64,000 nucleotides of DNA from assembly GCF_011009555.1 (NCBI RefSeq), contig NZ_QXHD01000004.1, forward strand, positions 4,118,578 to 4,182,577, given 5' to 3'. Positions 1-8,467 of this stretch are shown here, one piece after another. The translations under genes were made by a program, and so were the position numbers. Under the pieces are notes generated by a model that made no database searches, was not told where the DNA came from, and saw nothing but the letters and a program-made list of their open reading frames with translations. Source of the DNA: Adonisia turfae CCMR0081 (GTDB taxonomy: Bacteria > Cyanobacteriota > Cyanobacteriia > Phormidesmidales > Phormidesmidaceae). Each line of letters begins with the position of its first letter. Within the stretch, counting starts at the first letter, position 1.

Positions 1-910
1 GTGTCTTTATCGGGACTAAACGCTACACTTCTGACCCAAGCTCTATGTCCTTTGAATGTTTTAAATTGATTCTTGTCTTGACTCCATAACTTGATAGTGT
101 TGTCTTTGCTGGCAGAAGCAAGAATATTGCTATTGGGACTGAATGCTATACTCCAGACTCGATCACTGTGTCCTTTGAGTGTGTCTAATTCCTTGCCCTC
201 ATTGCTCCATAGCCTAACTGTATAGTCATCACTAGCAGAGGCAAGGATATTACCATCAGGGCTAAATGCCACATTCCAAACCCAAGCGCTATGTCCTTTG
301 AGTGTGTTTAGTTCTTCTCCGTCCTTACTCCATAACTTAATAGTGTTATCTGCACTTGCAGAGGCAAGAGTATTCCCATCAGGACTAAATGCCACACTCC
401 AGATCTGTTCACTATGACCTTTGAGTGTATTCAGTTCCTCTCCGTCTTTATTCCATAACTTAATAGTGTTATCTGCACTTGCAGAAGCAAGAGTATTCCC
501 ATCAGGACTAAACGCCACGCTTAAGATCCGATCACTATGACCTTTGAGTGTTTGCAATTCCTCTCCGTCTTTATTCCATAACTTAATAGTGTTATCTGCA
601 CTTGCAGAGGCAAGAGTATTCCCATCAGGACTAAACGCCACACTCCAGACTGGTGCAGTATGACCTTTGAGTGTATTCAGTTCCTCTCCGTCTTTATTCC
701 ATAACTTAATAGTGTTATCTGCACCAGCAGAAGCAAGAGTATTCCCATCAGGACTAAACGCCACGCTTAAGATCCGATCACTATGACCTTTGAGTGTTTG
801 CAATTCCTCTCCATCTTTATTCCATAACTTAATAGTGTTATCTGCACCAGCAGAAGCAAGAGTATTCCCATCATGACTAAACGCCACGCTTAAGACTGGT
901 GCAGTATGGC
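1..910 (-). repeat. Tandem 123-bp repeats encoding WD40 blades
   Basis: A unit of 123 bp (41 codons) recurs with its conserved cctttgagtgt segment near 47, 170, 293, 416, 539, 662 and 785, and a diverged copy near 908. The units between about 395 and 905 are almost identical at DNA level, including synonymous positions, while those toward 1 are more diverged. This points to recent unit duplication or gene conversion inside the WD40 domain. Confidence 0.9.
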
Positions 911-3900
911 CAATCAATCTTTGCTCTTCTCTGATGTCATACATTACCTGTTGCATGGCACCCAGGGCACGAAAGCGAATATCTGTTTGCCAATAATGCT
1001 TATTTTTTGCCTGCAATGTTTGTCCAGTTTGTACTGCTGTTACGACAGCATCTTTTTCTGCGCCACCGTCTAAATATGCTTCCATCCTCAAACTGTCAGC
1101 TAGTAGCTTAGCATTAGCTTCTTCTTGAGCAGCTTTTTGCTGTTGAAGCCAAGCCACACTACCAGAAAAGATTGCCAATAAAGTCACCACTCCTAATCCC
1201 AATGCTGCTCGCTGAGCTGATTTTCGCTGTTGTTGCTCTGCTGCCAGCCGTTTCTGCTGTTCCTCAATCTGTTGTCGTTCCGCTATTTCTCGTCTCTTCT
1301 GCTCTTCCTCAATCCTCGCCAGCAACGGCTGCTGCAATGACCGAATAAATACTGCTAAATAATCATGCACCAACTGATACCGTTCTTCTGGTGCTTCCGG
1401 CACCTCAGTCACTAACCCTGACTCTGTCAGGATTTTCAGAATCAAAGATAACAAATTTCGATCCAAATCAGGCTGATTTGTCATCGTTTTCAAATCACTT
1501 GCCAAATCTGACTCTGTCTTTAACGGTCGTGTCCCCTTCTCATCTGTCAGTAAATACAGCACCATCTCTGCCAAATCCTGATGCTCCTGTGGACCACATT
1601 CATCCACAATGTCTGTCAAATACTTCTGCACCAACAACTCTTTAGTCGGCAGCTCAGGATCGCCCCAGTTATAATAAATCTCCGGCGTTGTAATTCCCTC
1701 TGCCTGCAACTGTGCTCCCACAATCTGCAACTCAATTGGGCGGACTTCTCCAGCACCAGCAGCTAGATCATCCACCACCTTTTCCACTAACTCCTGTTCA
1801 GGTGTGTAGGGCGTAGGATAGGTCAAATCATTGAAGATTGCTTTGGTTTCATCCGGCTTAAAATTGCCAATGTAATAAAGCCACTTTTTATCGAGAATAT
1901 TGTTATCAACAATATCGAGATTAGTCAGTCGATCGCACTCCAGCAAGTAGTGGATATAATCTTCCCGAAGCGATAGCACCACCTTCACATAGGGCATGCC
2001 TAAACAAGTACCTAAAAAATCATAAAAGGCTCGACGTTCAGCAGTCTGTTCAAACTCGAAGAAGAACTCTTCAAACTGGTCGAACACAAGCACGATGATC
2101 TGGTTTTTCTGAGTATGATGCCTCAGTCGACGCAAGACCTTTTCGGGTAGAGCTGTATTTTCAGAAGTTGTGTCTATCGCCTCTTCTAAAAGATCCTGGG
2201 GGTAGTTAAAAATATCCGACCGGTAGGCCAATATTCCAGAATCTAAATCCGTCAGTAGCTGTACCAGGTCCTCTACCCAGTTACGATATCTCCGCAAATA
2301 AACTGGCACTACTCGCCGAGTCTCAATACGCTCTTGCTCTAAGGCAGGTACCAGCCCCGCTTCAATCAGCGAACTTTTGCCTACTCCAGAAGGACCATAG
2401 ACAATAGTCAGTACATATTCATCTTGCGATAGTCGCTTCACTAGCTTTTGAACATCCTGCTTGCGACCAGACGCAACAATGGCATCTTTACGATTTTCCT
2501 GAGTCGGCAATGCCGGATTAGCAATTTGCTGTTTCGGCTGTAACCGCCCAGCCCCAACAAAAGCACGATAATTAAACCGACTTTCAATAGCATCTCGCTG
2601 GCGACGTGTTTCAAACGCAGGCAGATATAACCCCTGCTGAAAATAACACTGTTGTAATTGGGCTAAGATTAAGCTGTAAAGCTTCGGATCATAGTCTGGC
2701 TGAGCAATACCGCATGCCTTTTCTAAGGTTTGAACAGCTGAATTAATGTCCTCTTGTTGGAACTGAGCTTTCCCCAGAGAGAATAAATACCAACCACGAT
2801 GAAAGCTATTAATCCAGCTATAAAAATCAGCATCTTGCTTACTTTTTTCTGTAACTTCAGCTGATTGGATCAACTCTAGTGCCCTCTCAGCAAGCTGTTG
2901 TGCTGTCGTCCAGTCTTTTCTAGCCAATGCAACTTCGGCCAGGAATCCCTCAGCACGAGCCACCCGAAATGGATGCTGCAGTGTCTGATGCAAAGCTTTA
3001 GCCTTAGTTGCCACTGCTTCCAAATCCGCCCATCGTTCCAAACGATGGAGTGCTTCAGCTAAGTAATTAATGTATCTAGTCGCTAGGGTTTGACCCTTAG
3101 ATAATGTTTCTGCCTCCTTCGATCCCTCCCCTTCTAAAGGAAGGGCGGAGGGGTCTCGAGTGCTAACGCTAAATTCCGACTCCTCAATCCCCTCAAACGT
3201 CTCTATCGCCGCTGCAAAGTACTCCCTTGCCTCACCAAACGCCAGCTCAAAATCAGGTCGATGCCGTTCAGCATGATTGCGCCACCACAGTCCCAGATAA
3301 AACTGCACGTGACCCATTTTCTCTTGCCATCTCGGATCATCATCTTCCCCAGTGACTAGAGTTTTCCATTTCTCCAAGCTGTACTCATAGTGTTCACGAG
3401 CTGTAGCACTGTTGTTATTTGCAATACGACCCCGCACAAATTCCAAGTTGGCTGCCTGATGTGTTGGAAGCTTTATATCTTGCTTTACTAAGGCAGCAAG
3501 GCTGGTTTCTAATTCTCGATAGTTTGCCGAAGTCGCTGTAAGACCCAGATCTTGAGTCGTCAGAAAACGATTCTCCTGAGACTGGGTAACCTGCTGCCAC
3601 ACATTTTGAATCAGCTCATCGATAAACGATAGAAAAAACGATGATGGCGTATCAAACGTAATCTGATTGGCCCAGGTGTAAAAGTCTGGTGCGGTACGAA
3701 TTAGATGTTTGTGGTCATTATCAGTAAGCCATAGTACTAGGGGAAACGAAAATTCACGAAACTCTTCACGAATCTGATTAGTGGCTATCAGCAGTTGTTC
3801 TGGATCTTCTACTTCGCTTAGGCCATAAACCATTAAGACTTCAGGTGGAGCTGTCGCAACATCCTTAATGTAAGTATTAACTGTGGTAAAGAGGGTACTG

Positions 3901-4091
3901 GCAGTAGGAGAAAGGGTGATTTCATCAAAGGAGATAGGGCACTGCTGCCGTAGCTCTTCGACTAGTGCCTGGCGGTGCTGGCTAGAGTTACACACAGCCA
4001 AAATCAATGCAAACTCGCCTTGGGAAAATCGCAGCAGGCGGCAGAGTTCGTTTAAGGCTTCTTGGTTTTGCAGTGATGGCACCTCAGGCAT
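1..4091 (-). CDS. Large STAND-type NTPase with helical repeats, transmembrane helix and WD40 repeats (3' end beyond left edge)
   Basis: The reading frame is open from an ATG at 4091 to the left edge, at least 1363 codons with no stop. Residues 1-190 look like an ATPase-like domain without a P-loop, similar to the inactive STAND (iSTAND) domains of bacterial conflict proteins. About 195-520 is helical, TPR-like. A Walker A (GPSGVGKSS, about 566-574) and a Walker B-like VFDQFEE near 668 mark an active STAND NTPase. A Q/E-rich coiled coil precedes one hydrophobic helix near 962-982. From about 1059, WD40 blades of 41 residues begin (GHxxxVxSVAFSPDG...LASASADNTIKLW), at least seven to eight in the window. 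The start overlaps the stop of the upstream ATPase gene by 8 bp, so the two are translationally linked. Family knowledge: such proteins act as NLR-like sensors or signalling scaffolds. The ligand and true C-terminus are unknown. Confidence 0.88.
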   Translation of the reverse strand, partial: MPEVPSLQNQEALNELCRLLRFSQGEFALILAVCNSSQHRQALVEELRQQCPISFDEITLSPTASTLFTTVNTYIKDVATAPPEVLMVYGLSEVEDPEQLLIATNQIREEFREFSFPLVLWLTDNDHKHLIRTAPDFYTWANQITFDTPSSFFLSFIDELIQNVWQQVTQSQENRFLTTQDLGLTATSANYRELETSLAALVKQDIKLPTHQAANLEFVRGRIANNNSATAREHYEYSLEKWKTLVTGEDDDPRWQEKMGHVQFYLGLWWRNHAERHRPDFELAFGEAREYFAAAIETFEGIEESEFSVSTRDPSALPLEGEGSKEAETLSKGQTLATRYINYLAEALHRLERWADLEAVATKAKALHQTLQHPFRVARAEGFLAEVALARKDWTTAQQLAERALELIQSAEVTEKSKQDADFYSWINSFHRGWYLFSLGKAQFQQEDINSAVQTLEKACGIAQPDYDPKLYSLILAQLQQCYFQQGLYLPAFETRRQRDAIESRFNYRAFVGAGRLQPKQQIANPALPTQENRKDAIVASGRKQDVQKLVKRLSQDEYVLTIVYGPSGVGKSSLIEAGLVPALEQERIETRRVVPVYLRRYRNWVEDLVQLLTDLDSGILAYRSDIFNYPQDLLEEAIDTTSENTALPEKVLRRLRHHTQKNQIIVLVFDQFEEFFFEFEQTAERRAFYDFLGTCLGMPYVKVVLSLREDYIHYLLECDRLTNLDIVDNNILDKKWLYYIGNFKPDETKAIFNDLTYPTPYTPEQELVEKVVDDLAAGAGEVRPIELQIVGAQLQAEGITTPEIYYNWGDPELPTKELLVQKYLTDIVDECGPQEHQDLAEMVLYLLTDEKGTRPLKTESDLASDLKTMTNQPDLDRNLLSLILKILTESGLVTEVPEAPEERYQLVHDYLAVFIRSLQQPLLARIEEEQKRREIAERQQIEEQQKRLAAEQQQRKSAQRAALGLGVVTLLAIFSGSVAWLQQQKAAQEEANAKLLADSLRMEAYLDGGAEKDAVVTAVQTGQTLQAKNKHYWQTDIRFRALGAMQQVMYDIREEQRLIGHTAPVLSVAFSHDGNTLASAGADNTIKLWNKDGEELQTLKGHSDRILSVAFSPDGNTLASAGADNTIKLWNKDGEELNTLKGHTAPVWSVAFSPDGNTLASASADNTIKLWNKDGEELQTLKGHSDRILSVAFSPDGNTLASASADNTIKLWNKDGEELNTLKGHSEQIWSVAFSPDGNTLASASADNTIKLWSKDGEELNTLKGHSAWVWNVAFSPDGNILASASDDYTVRLWSNEGKELDTLKGHSDRVWSIAFSPNSNILASASKDNTIKLWSQDKNQFKTFKGHRAWVRSVAFSPDKD
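3121..3156. repeat. Palindromic element inside the STAND gene
   Basis: Arms gatccctccccttct (3121-3135) and an imperfect inverse copy (about 3138-3154) flank a short centre. It is read in frame on the minus strand as a G/S/P/E-rich patch (DPSALPLEGEGS) in an otherwise helical-repeat region around residue 318. Pyrimidine-arm palindromes of this kind are common dispersed repeats in cyanobacterial genomes. In-frame insertion into this gene is an inference. Confidence 0.55.
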
Positions 4092-5457
4092 CAGACTTTA
4101 GTTCCTCAGCATTGAGTAAAACTGGGTTGAGCGCAAACCAGGTTTGTCCAGCATCCCGATATTCAAACACAAATAAGCTGCGTAATAGCGACTGATATTC
4201 CCCTTCGCCTCGAACAGTTTTCGTGCGATTCACCTCCCGCAGCAGACCCCATTCCTCAAAGTCGATGGCCTTGGTTAAATCGCTGAGTCGAAGACTAATC
4301 ACCCGGTCCAGCAACTCCCTGGTAAAAGGTGGATCGGCTTTTTTTAAGCAGTAGTTAATTAATACAAGTAAATTTCGCACATGACCACCGCTAGCAAGGC
4401 ATAGTCGGTCTAGAGTTTCTAGCGAGTCAAACAGCTCACCAACTCTAGCTAACCGTTCCTGAGCCGATAGGTCTGGAAATGCCCGAGCCAGCAGCATTTG
4501 TCGGAGGGCACTAATACCGGCTTCGCAAGGACTGCCATCTCGGTTTTGGGTACGGACCATGGGCAATACTTGAGGCGCACTACCAAACCGATTGGTCAGG
4601 TTCTCCTGCTCATTAGAAAAAGACAGCACTAGCGGCACGGTATACACCACATGGCAGCGCAGTTTCTTGAGCTGGTCACCACGGTCAACAAATAGATATT
4701 CTGGCTGACGACGCCCCTGGCCACGGGGTTTATTATCAATGCGGTCCAGGTTATCAACGATCACCACCAACCCAGCCTTATCCTGAGTACTCAGCTGCTG
4801 ATTCGCTGTATCAATCAGTTCGCTATTGATCACCTCCAAAATAGAATTAATGCGGGGCTCTAAATGCTGTCTTAGTAGGGATCGCACATCTTTGCTGTCT
4901 TTTGCTTTCGTGGTCAGCTCACCAATGCCAAAGGCCAGGGAATAGTTACCATCTTCACTGCTCAGACCCACCTCTTCGCCCACCTTGAAGCCAGCGATCT
5001 CGGGAATTTTCACCTTGAGCCCTGTCACTTCAGAATTCAGTAAAGTAGCCGTGCTTTGGAGCAGTTTCTGAAACTTATTGGGTGTCAGACGCAGACGTGC
5101 CTCCTCCAGGCTGTTACTAACTTGTTTAGCAATGGCTAGCAGGATATCGCTAATGTCCACATCTCCCATATCCAGGTCATCAGTGGACTCAAAGTAAACC
5201 ACATGGTAACCCTCATCCTCCAATTCCTGACGCAGACGGGATAACTCGGTGGACTTGCCACAGCCAATGTGCCCCGTAAACAACTGACAGGTGGGCTCAT
5301 GATCCGAAAAGGTAATGGTGCGCTTTAGCTCTCGCACCAAGTCACTACCCCGCACCTCCGAAAAGTCGATGTAATACTTACCATCATCAGGGGATATGAG
5401 ATTCAGCGTTTTGCTTGGGTTACACGCTCGAAAAAATCGACCTAGATTTACTCCCAT
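4084..5457 (-). CDS. P-loop ATPase partner of the downstream STAND/WD40 protein
   Basis: 457 residues. The N-terminal half carries a Walker A motif (GHIGCGKST, near residue 62) and a Walker B-like strand LVVIVDNLDRI near 230, followed by a sensor-like strand (LRCHVVYTVPLVL). The C-terminal part (ASGGHVRNLLVLINYC, then LLRSLFVFEYRD...W..NPVL) looks like the helical lid and winged-helix end of AAA+/STAND ATPases. Its stop codon lies inside the first codons of the downstream giant gene (ATGCCTGA overlap), so both proteins are probably made in a fixed ratio and act together. I assign no specific biochemical function beyond ATP binding. A switch or oligomerising partner in an NLR-like signalling or conflict module is an inference from context. 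Confidence 0.85.
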   Translation of the reverse strand: MGVNLGRFFRACNPSKTLNLISPDDGKYYIDFSEVRGSDLVRELKRTITFSDHEPTCQLFTGHIGCGKSTELSRLRQELEDEGYHVVYFESTDDLDMGDVDISDILLAIAKQVSNSLEEARLRLTPNKFQKLLQSTATLLNSEVTGLKVKIPEIAGFKVGEEVGLSSEDGNYSLAFGIGELTTKAKDSKDVRSLLRQHLEPRINSILEVINSELIDTANQQLSTQDKAGLVVIVDNLDRIDNKPRGQGRRQPEYLFVDRGDQLKKLRCHVVYTVPLVLSFSNEQENLTNRFGSAPQVLPMVRTQNRDGSPCEAGISALRQMLLARAFPDLSAQERLARVGELFDSLETLDRLCLASGGHVRNLLVLINYCLKKADPPFTRELLDRVISLRLSDLTKAIDFEEWGLLREVNRTKTVRGEGEYQSLLRSLFVFEYRDAGQTWFALNPVLLNAEELKSDA

Positions 5458-5560
5458 GGTTTATCCCACTTCCTCTGACTAGCGCCGCTCTGCATAAGAC
5501 TATGGCTTATTTTTCTGAGACCACCCATCGACTGTTGAAAAATTTAAAGGCTTCAGCCTA

Positions 5561-5629
5561 GATATCTACAGCGACTAATGATTTGAGTACGGATTTTTGT
5601 GGAATTTAGTAGATATCGTCTCATTAGTC
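5561..5629. promoter_or_regulatory. Two interleaved perfect 9-bp inverted repeats in a divergent spacer
   Basis: gatatctac (5561-5569) pairs with gtagatatc (5609-5617), and gactaatga (5573-5581) pairs with tcattagtc (5621-5629). Each pair of neighbouring arms is separated by exactly 3 nt. The element lies between the divergent starts of the ATPase gene (5457) and the sulfotransferase-like gene (5694), so it may be an operator or a structured leader. The surrounding 5458-5693 spacer has no ORF. Confidence 0.5.
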
Positions 5630-5693
5630 AGCACTGCTAAGTCAGCCCCATGGGCAGGGAAGAATTACTCATAAGCACTGCTATGAAGCAACG

Positions 5694-6683
5694 ATGAACA
5701 ATCAGCGCTCTTGCTTTGTAAAGCTATCTACGGACATAACAGGCAGTATAGGATTTATAACTAATGACACGTGCTACCTCGTCATCGAAGAAGTTCAAAT
5801 GAATCCAGTCAATCAGCTGTCTACCCTCATCAATGGGCAACTCAACCCTTTGAGAAAGCTAAAACGCGATTTAGCCTATGACGCCCATGATGCATGGCGC
5901 GCGTTAACGCAACGGAATGAACTCTCAAAAATTATCAATCAAAAGGAAATTCGCTTCATCGGCCTGCGACGCAGCGGTAATCATGCGGTTTTGCACTGGA
6001 TTAAAGCTCAAATACCGAACGTTAAGTTTCTCAATAATGTGTCAGTGGAAACCAGTCCGTTTCGGCACTATCATCTGCATTTTCCCCATAAAGGTTTTCA
6101 TGACGAAGCTTGGGGTAAGTTTCAACCTAAAGACTGTTTTATCTATAGCTATGAAGACTATAGTGTGGCTGAGATTGTTCATTCGAGTACTGAAAAGAAA
6201 CATGATCTCTACATTGGCAAAACCCAGAATAGATACAATGTCTTAGTCCTTAGAGATCCCTTTAATCTTTTAGCTAGTCGTCTGAGGAAAAACTATCTAG
6301 ATGTGAAAACGGAAGGCATCTCATTGATTGACATGTGGATTGAGCATGCCAAAGAATATGTAGGAGAAACGTCTTATCTCGGCAATCAGAAAGTTGTTAT
6401 TAACTATAATTATTGGTTTTCAGACAAGGACTATCGTCAGGGCGTTGCAGAAGCACTGGACATCAACTTCTCTGATGCAGGGTTGGATTATGTCAGCAGC
6501 TATGGTGGTGGCAGTTCGTTTGATCAGCAAGGTTTAAGTGGCAATGCACAAACCATGGACGTCACTAATCGTTGGCAGACTTTCGCTGAAGATGAACGAT
6601 TTTTATTATTGCTCAAAAACGAAGAACTGCTTCACTATTCCAATCAGATTTTTGGCATCATGCCTGGAACTGAAGCCATGTAA
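5694..6683 (+). CDS. Sulfotransferase-like protein
   Basis: 329 residues from the ATG at 5694. An internal ATG at 5799 (MNPVNQLSTL) is an equally reasonable start and would give 294 residues. The motif GLRRSGNHAVLHW matches the 5'-phosphosulfate-binding loop of the PAPS-dependent sulfotransferase superfamily, and VLVLRDPFNLLASRL matches the 3'-phosphate-binding segment. Proteins of this group transfer sulfate from PAPS to polysaccharides, lipids or proteins; the acceptor cannot be read from sequence. PAPS reductase (cysH) is encoded 13 kb away but is not linked to it. The gene stands alone, divergent from the STAND module. Confidence 0.75.
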   Translation: MNNQRSCFVKLSTDITGSIGFITNDTCYLVIEEVQMNPVNQLSTLINGQLNPLRKLKRDLAYDAHDAWRALTQRNELSKIINQKEIRFIGLRRSGNHAVLHWIKAQIPNVKFLNNVSVETSPFRHYHLHFPHKGFHDEAWGKFQPKDCFIYSYEDYSVAEIVHSSTEKKHDLYIGKTQNRYNVLVLRDPFNLLASRLRKNYLDVKTEGISLIDMWIEHAKEYVGETSYLGNQKVVINYNYWFSDKDYRQGVAEALDINFSDAGLDYVSSYGGGSSFDQQGLSGNAQTMDVTNRWQTFAEDERFLLLLKNEELLHYSNQIFGIMPGTEAM

Positions 6684-6759
6684 ATACTTGATAACGGTCA
6701 CATATGGAGAACAAGGGTCACTAGCATAGAGGTGTCATTCGTCTTTTAGCCAGAAATCC

Positions 6760-6930
6760 ATGGAAATTAAGCAGTTGATCACGGATGCATTGCAATTGCC
6801 AACGAATGCGATCTCATACCACATCAGCAAATCCCTAACCGAACTATACCCAGATCGCGAAATGGTTGAAGGCAACGAATGTGCCTTTGACCTCGAGGCC
6901 TATGCCCGTGATGGCCAGTTACGAATATGA
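6760..6930 (+). CDS. Small hypothetical protein, possibly a gene remnant
   Basis: An ATG at 6760 opens a 56-codon frame (MEIKQLITDALQLP... DLEAYARDGQLRI) ending at TGA 6930. Composition looks protein-like, and the C-terminus ends abruptly in what resembles an amphipathic helix. There is no clear Shine-Dalgarno sequence and I recognise no family. It could be a short real gene or the 5' fragment of a decayed one. It sits 77 bp downstream of the sulfotransferase-like gene on the same strand. Confidence 0.35.
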   Translation: MEIKQLITDALQLPTNAISYHISKSLTELYPDREMVEGNECAFDLEAYARDGQLRI

Positions 6931-6968
6931 TTCTGTTAAACAGTGATGCTATCCATTGATGAGTAACA

Positions 6969-7862
6969 TTAAGCTGTTGATCTTGCTCTAAACAAAGATG
7001 TACTCGAATAAACCAACAATGCAGTCCAAATACAGCTAAAACTAATTAAATGTGTCTGTGTAAACGACTCCTGATACAAAAATACACCAAGCATCAGCTG
7101 AAGTGATGGAGCGATGTACTGACAGAATCCTAACGTGGCTAATGACAACCGCTTCGCCGCATTGTTAAACCACAGCAAGGGCATCGATGTCGCCACACCA
7201 GCCCCAATAAACAACAACGTCAGGCTAAAGCTACTACCAAAGCTCCCAGTTCCCGATGATTGCCAGTAAAAAATGAGTAACAATGCCACTGGCGTCATCA
7301 GTGCTGTTTCCACTGCCAGTCCCACCATTGGAGACACAGCTACCATCTTCCTCAACAATCCATACAGTGCGAACGTGCCTGCTAGTCCCAATGCAATCCA
7401 AGGTACTGAGCCAAACTGCCAGATAAAGTAACCCACCCCGATAGTCGCCAGCACTACTGCTAATTGCTGTCCTCGATAAAGCCTCTCTCGCAGAACGACA
7501 AAACCCAGCATCACCGACACTAGCGGATTGATAAAGTACCCTAGGCTAGTCTCTACAATCTGATCCGTATTCACACCGTAAATGTACAGCCCCCAGTTAA
7601 CACTGAGCAGTAAAGCTGTTGCCAATAGTCCAAGCACTTGACGCCGTGGTAGCTTGCGCAATTCTGACAATCGCCGTTGCAGCGTCAAAATCAAACTCAG
7701 AAAGACCAGTGACCACAGCATGCGGTGACTGAGCACCTCTATGGGTGAGGCCGCACTAAAAAACTTCCAATAAATGGGGAGCAAGCCCCAAGAACCATAC
7801 GCAAGAATGGCGTAGAGCGGACCAGATTGTATATTCAAATTAAACCTGGGTAGATACTGCAA
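6969..7862 (-). CDS. rarD: EamA family transporter RarD
   Basis: 297 residues, almost entirely hydrophobic, with about ten predicted membrane helices in two five-helix EamA repeats, as usual for the drug/metabolite transporter superfamily. The N-terminal signature YGSWGLLPIYWK and the SHRMLWSLVFL and NWGLYIYGVN segments are typical of the RarD subgroup. Family members sit in the inner membrane and are presumed metabolite exporters; E. coli RarD was tied to chloramphenicol sensitivity. The substrate here is unknown. The gene is convergent with the small ORF at 6760 and divergent from the HHL1-like gene. Confidence 0.9.
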   Translation of the reverse strand: MQYLPRFNLNIQSGPLYAILAYGSWGLLPIYWKFFSAASPIEVLSHRMLWSLVFLSLILTLQRRLSELRKLPRRQVLGLLATALLLSVNWGLYIYGVNTDQIVETSLGYFINPLVSVMLGFVVLRERLYRGQQLAVVLATIGVGYFIWQFGSVPWIALGLAGTFALYGLLRKMVAVSPMVGLAVETALMTPVALLLIFYWQSSGTGSFGSSFSLTLLFIGAGVATSMPLLWFNNAAKRLSLATLGFCQYIAPSLQLMLGVFLYQESFTQTHLISFSCIWTALLVYSSTSLFRARSTA

Positions 7863-7969
7863 CTAACCCTAGCAGTCACCTAAGCTAGCCACCATCGACC
7901 ACATTTATAAGGGTCTATAATTAAAAAGATGTAAACTTTTACAAAGCACTAACCTCAAGAGGTATTCCT

Positions 7970-8389
7970 ATGGCCACCGGATTTGGCAAAGCTAAACCTA
8001 AACCCAAGGTATCGGAACGCACTAAGCGACGGCAGGAAGCCTCTCAGGAAATGGATAAGCGCCGTTCCTCTGGCGATCCTGAGTTTGAGGTGCATATTCG
8101 CATCAAAGATAAAAAGCAGTGGTACCCAGTGGGCGTAGTGGCTGTAAAGCGGTCGACTGATATCGATCGCGCTATCTTTGCCAGTGAAGAAGATCTGCTC
8201 CAAGGTGCGTTTCGGATTTATCCAATTCTGCGGAAGAACAAGACTAACCTGGAGTATGGCTACAGAGTAAAGGCGTTTAAGGATGAACCGATTACTGTAG
8301 CAGTGCCTCCTAAACCGGGTATTGCGGGTGGCGTTCAGGCCATTGCAAATCAGGTTAAGAACAGCGTTACTGGTTTATTTAAGCGATAA
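7970..8389 (+). CDS. HHL1-like protein
   Basis: 139 residues, conserved in cyanobacteria and related to plant HHL1 (HYPERSENSITIVE TO HIGH LIGHT 1), which associates with LQY1 and supports photosystem II repair. The N-terminus is lysine-rich and low complexity (KAKPKPKVSERTKRRQEA). The core has the pattern FEVHIRIKDKKQWYPVG...AIFASEEDLLQGAFRIYPILRKNK. No signal peptide or membrane helix is seen in this copy. The start is supported by agaggt 7 bases before the ATG. A role in photosynthetic membrane maintenance is inferred from the family. Confidence 0.75.
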   Translation: MATGFGKAKPKPKVSERTKRRQEASQEMDKRRSSGDPEFEVHIRIKDKKQWYPVGVVAVKRSTDIDRAIFASEEDLLQGAFRIYPILRKNKTNLEYGYRVKAFKDEPITVAVPPKPGIAGGVQAIANQVKNSVTGLFKR

Positions 8390-8424
8390 ACAATTGGATG
8401 AGACGCGCAATCAGATAGATGGTG

Positions 8425-8467
8425 TTCAACCCCGAAGAGTGGTCAATGCTCACCCTCCGGGGTTGAA
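8425..8467. terminator. 10-bp inverted repeat after the HHL1-like gene
   Basis: ttcaaccccg (8425-8434) and cggggttgaa (8458-8467) form a perfect 10-bp stem with a 23-nt loop. No T-run follows, so it is not a classical terminator. It may instead cover the start region of the next gene, whose candidate start codons (GTG 8439, TTG 8463) lie inside it. Confidence 0.4.

Noticed and set aside
1..910. Regular 123-bp repeats as a CRISPR array
   Set aside because: The units are contiguous, coding and 41 codons long with WD40 motifs; there are no spacers.
8322..8438. N-terminal extension of the RluA-like protein
   Set aside because: It would overlap the HHL1-like gene by 68 bp and the added residues do not look like the family's N-terminus.
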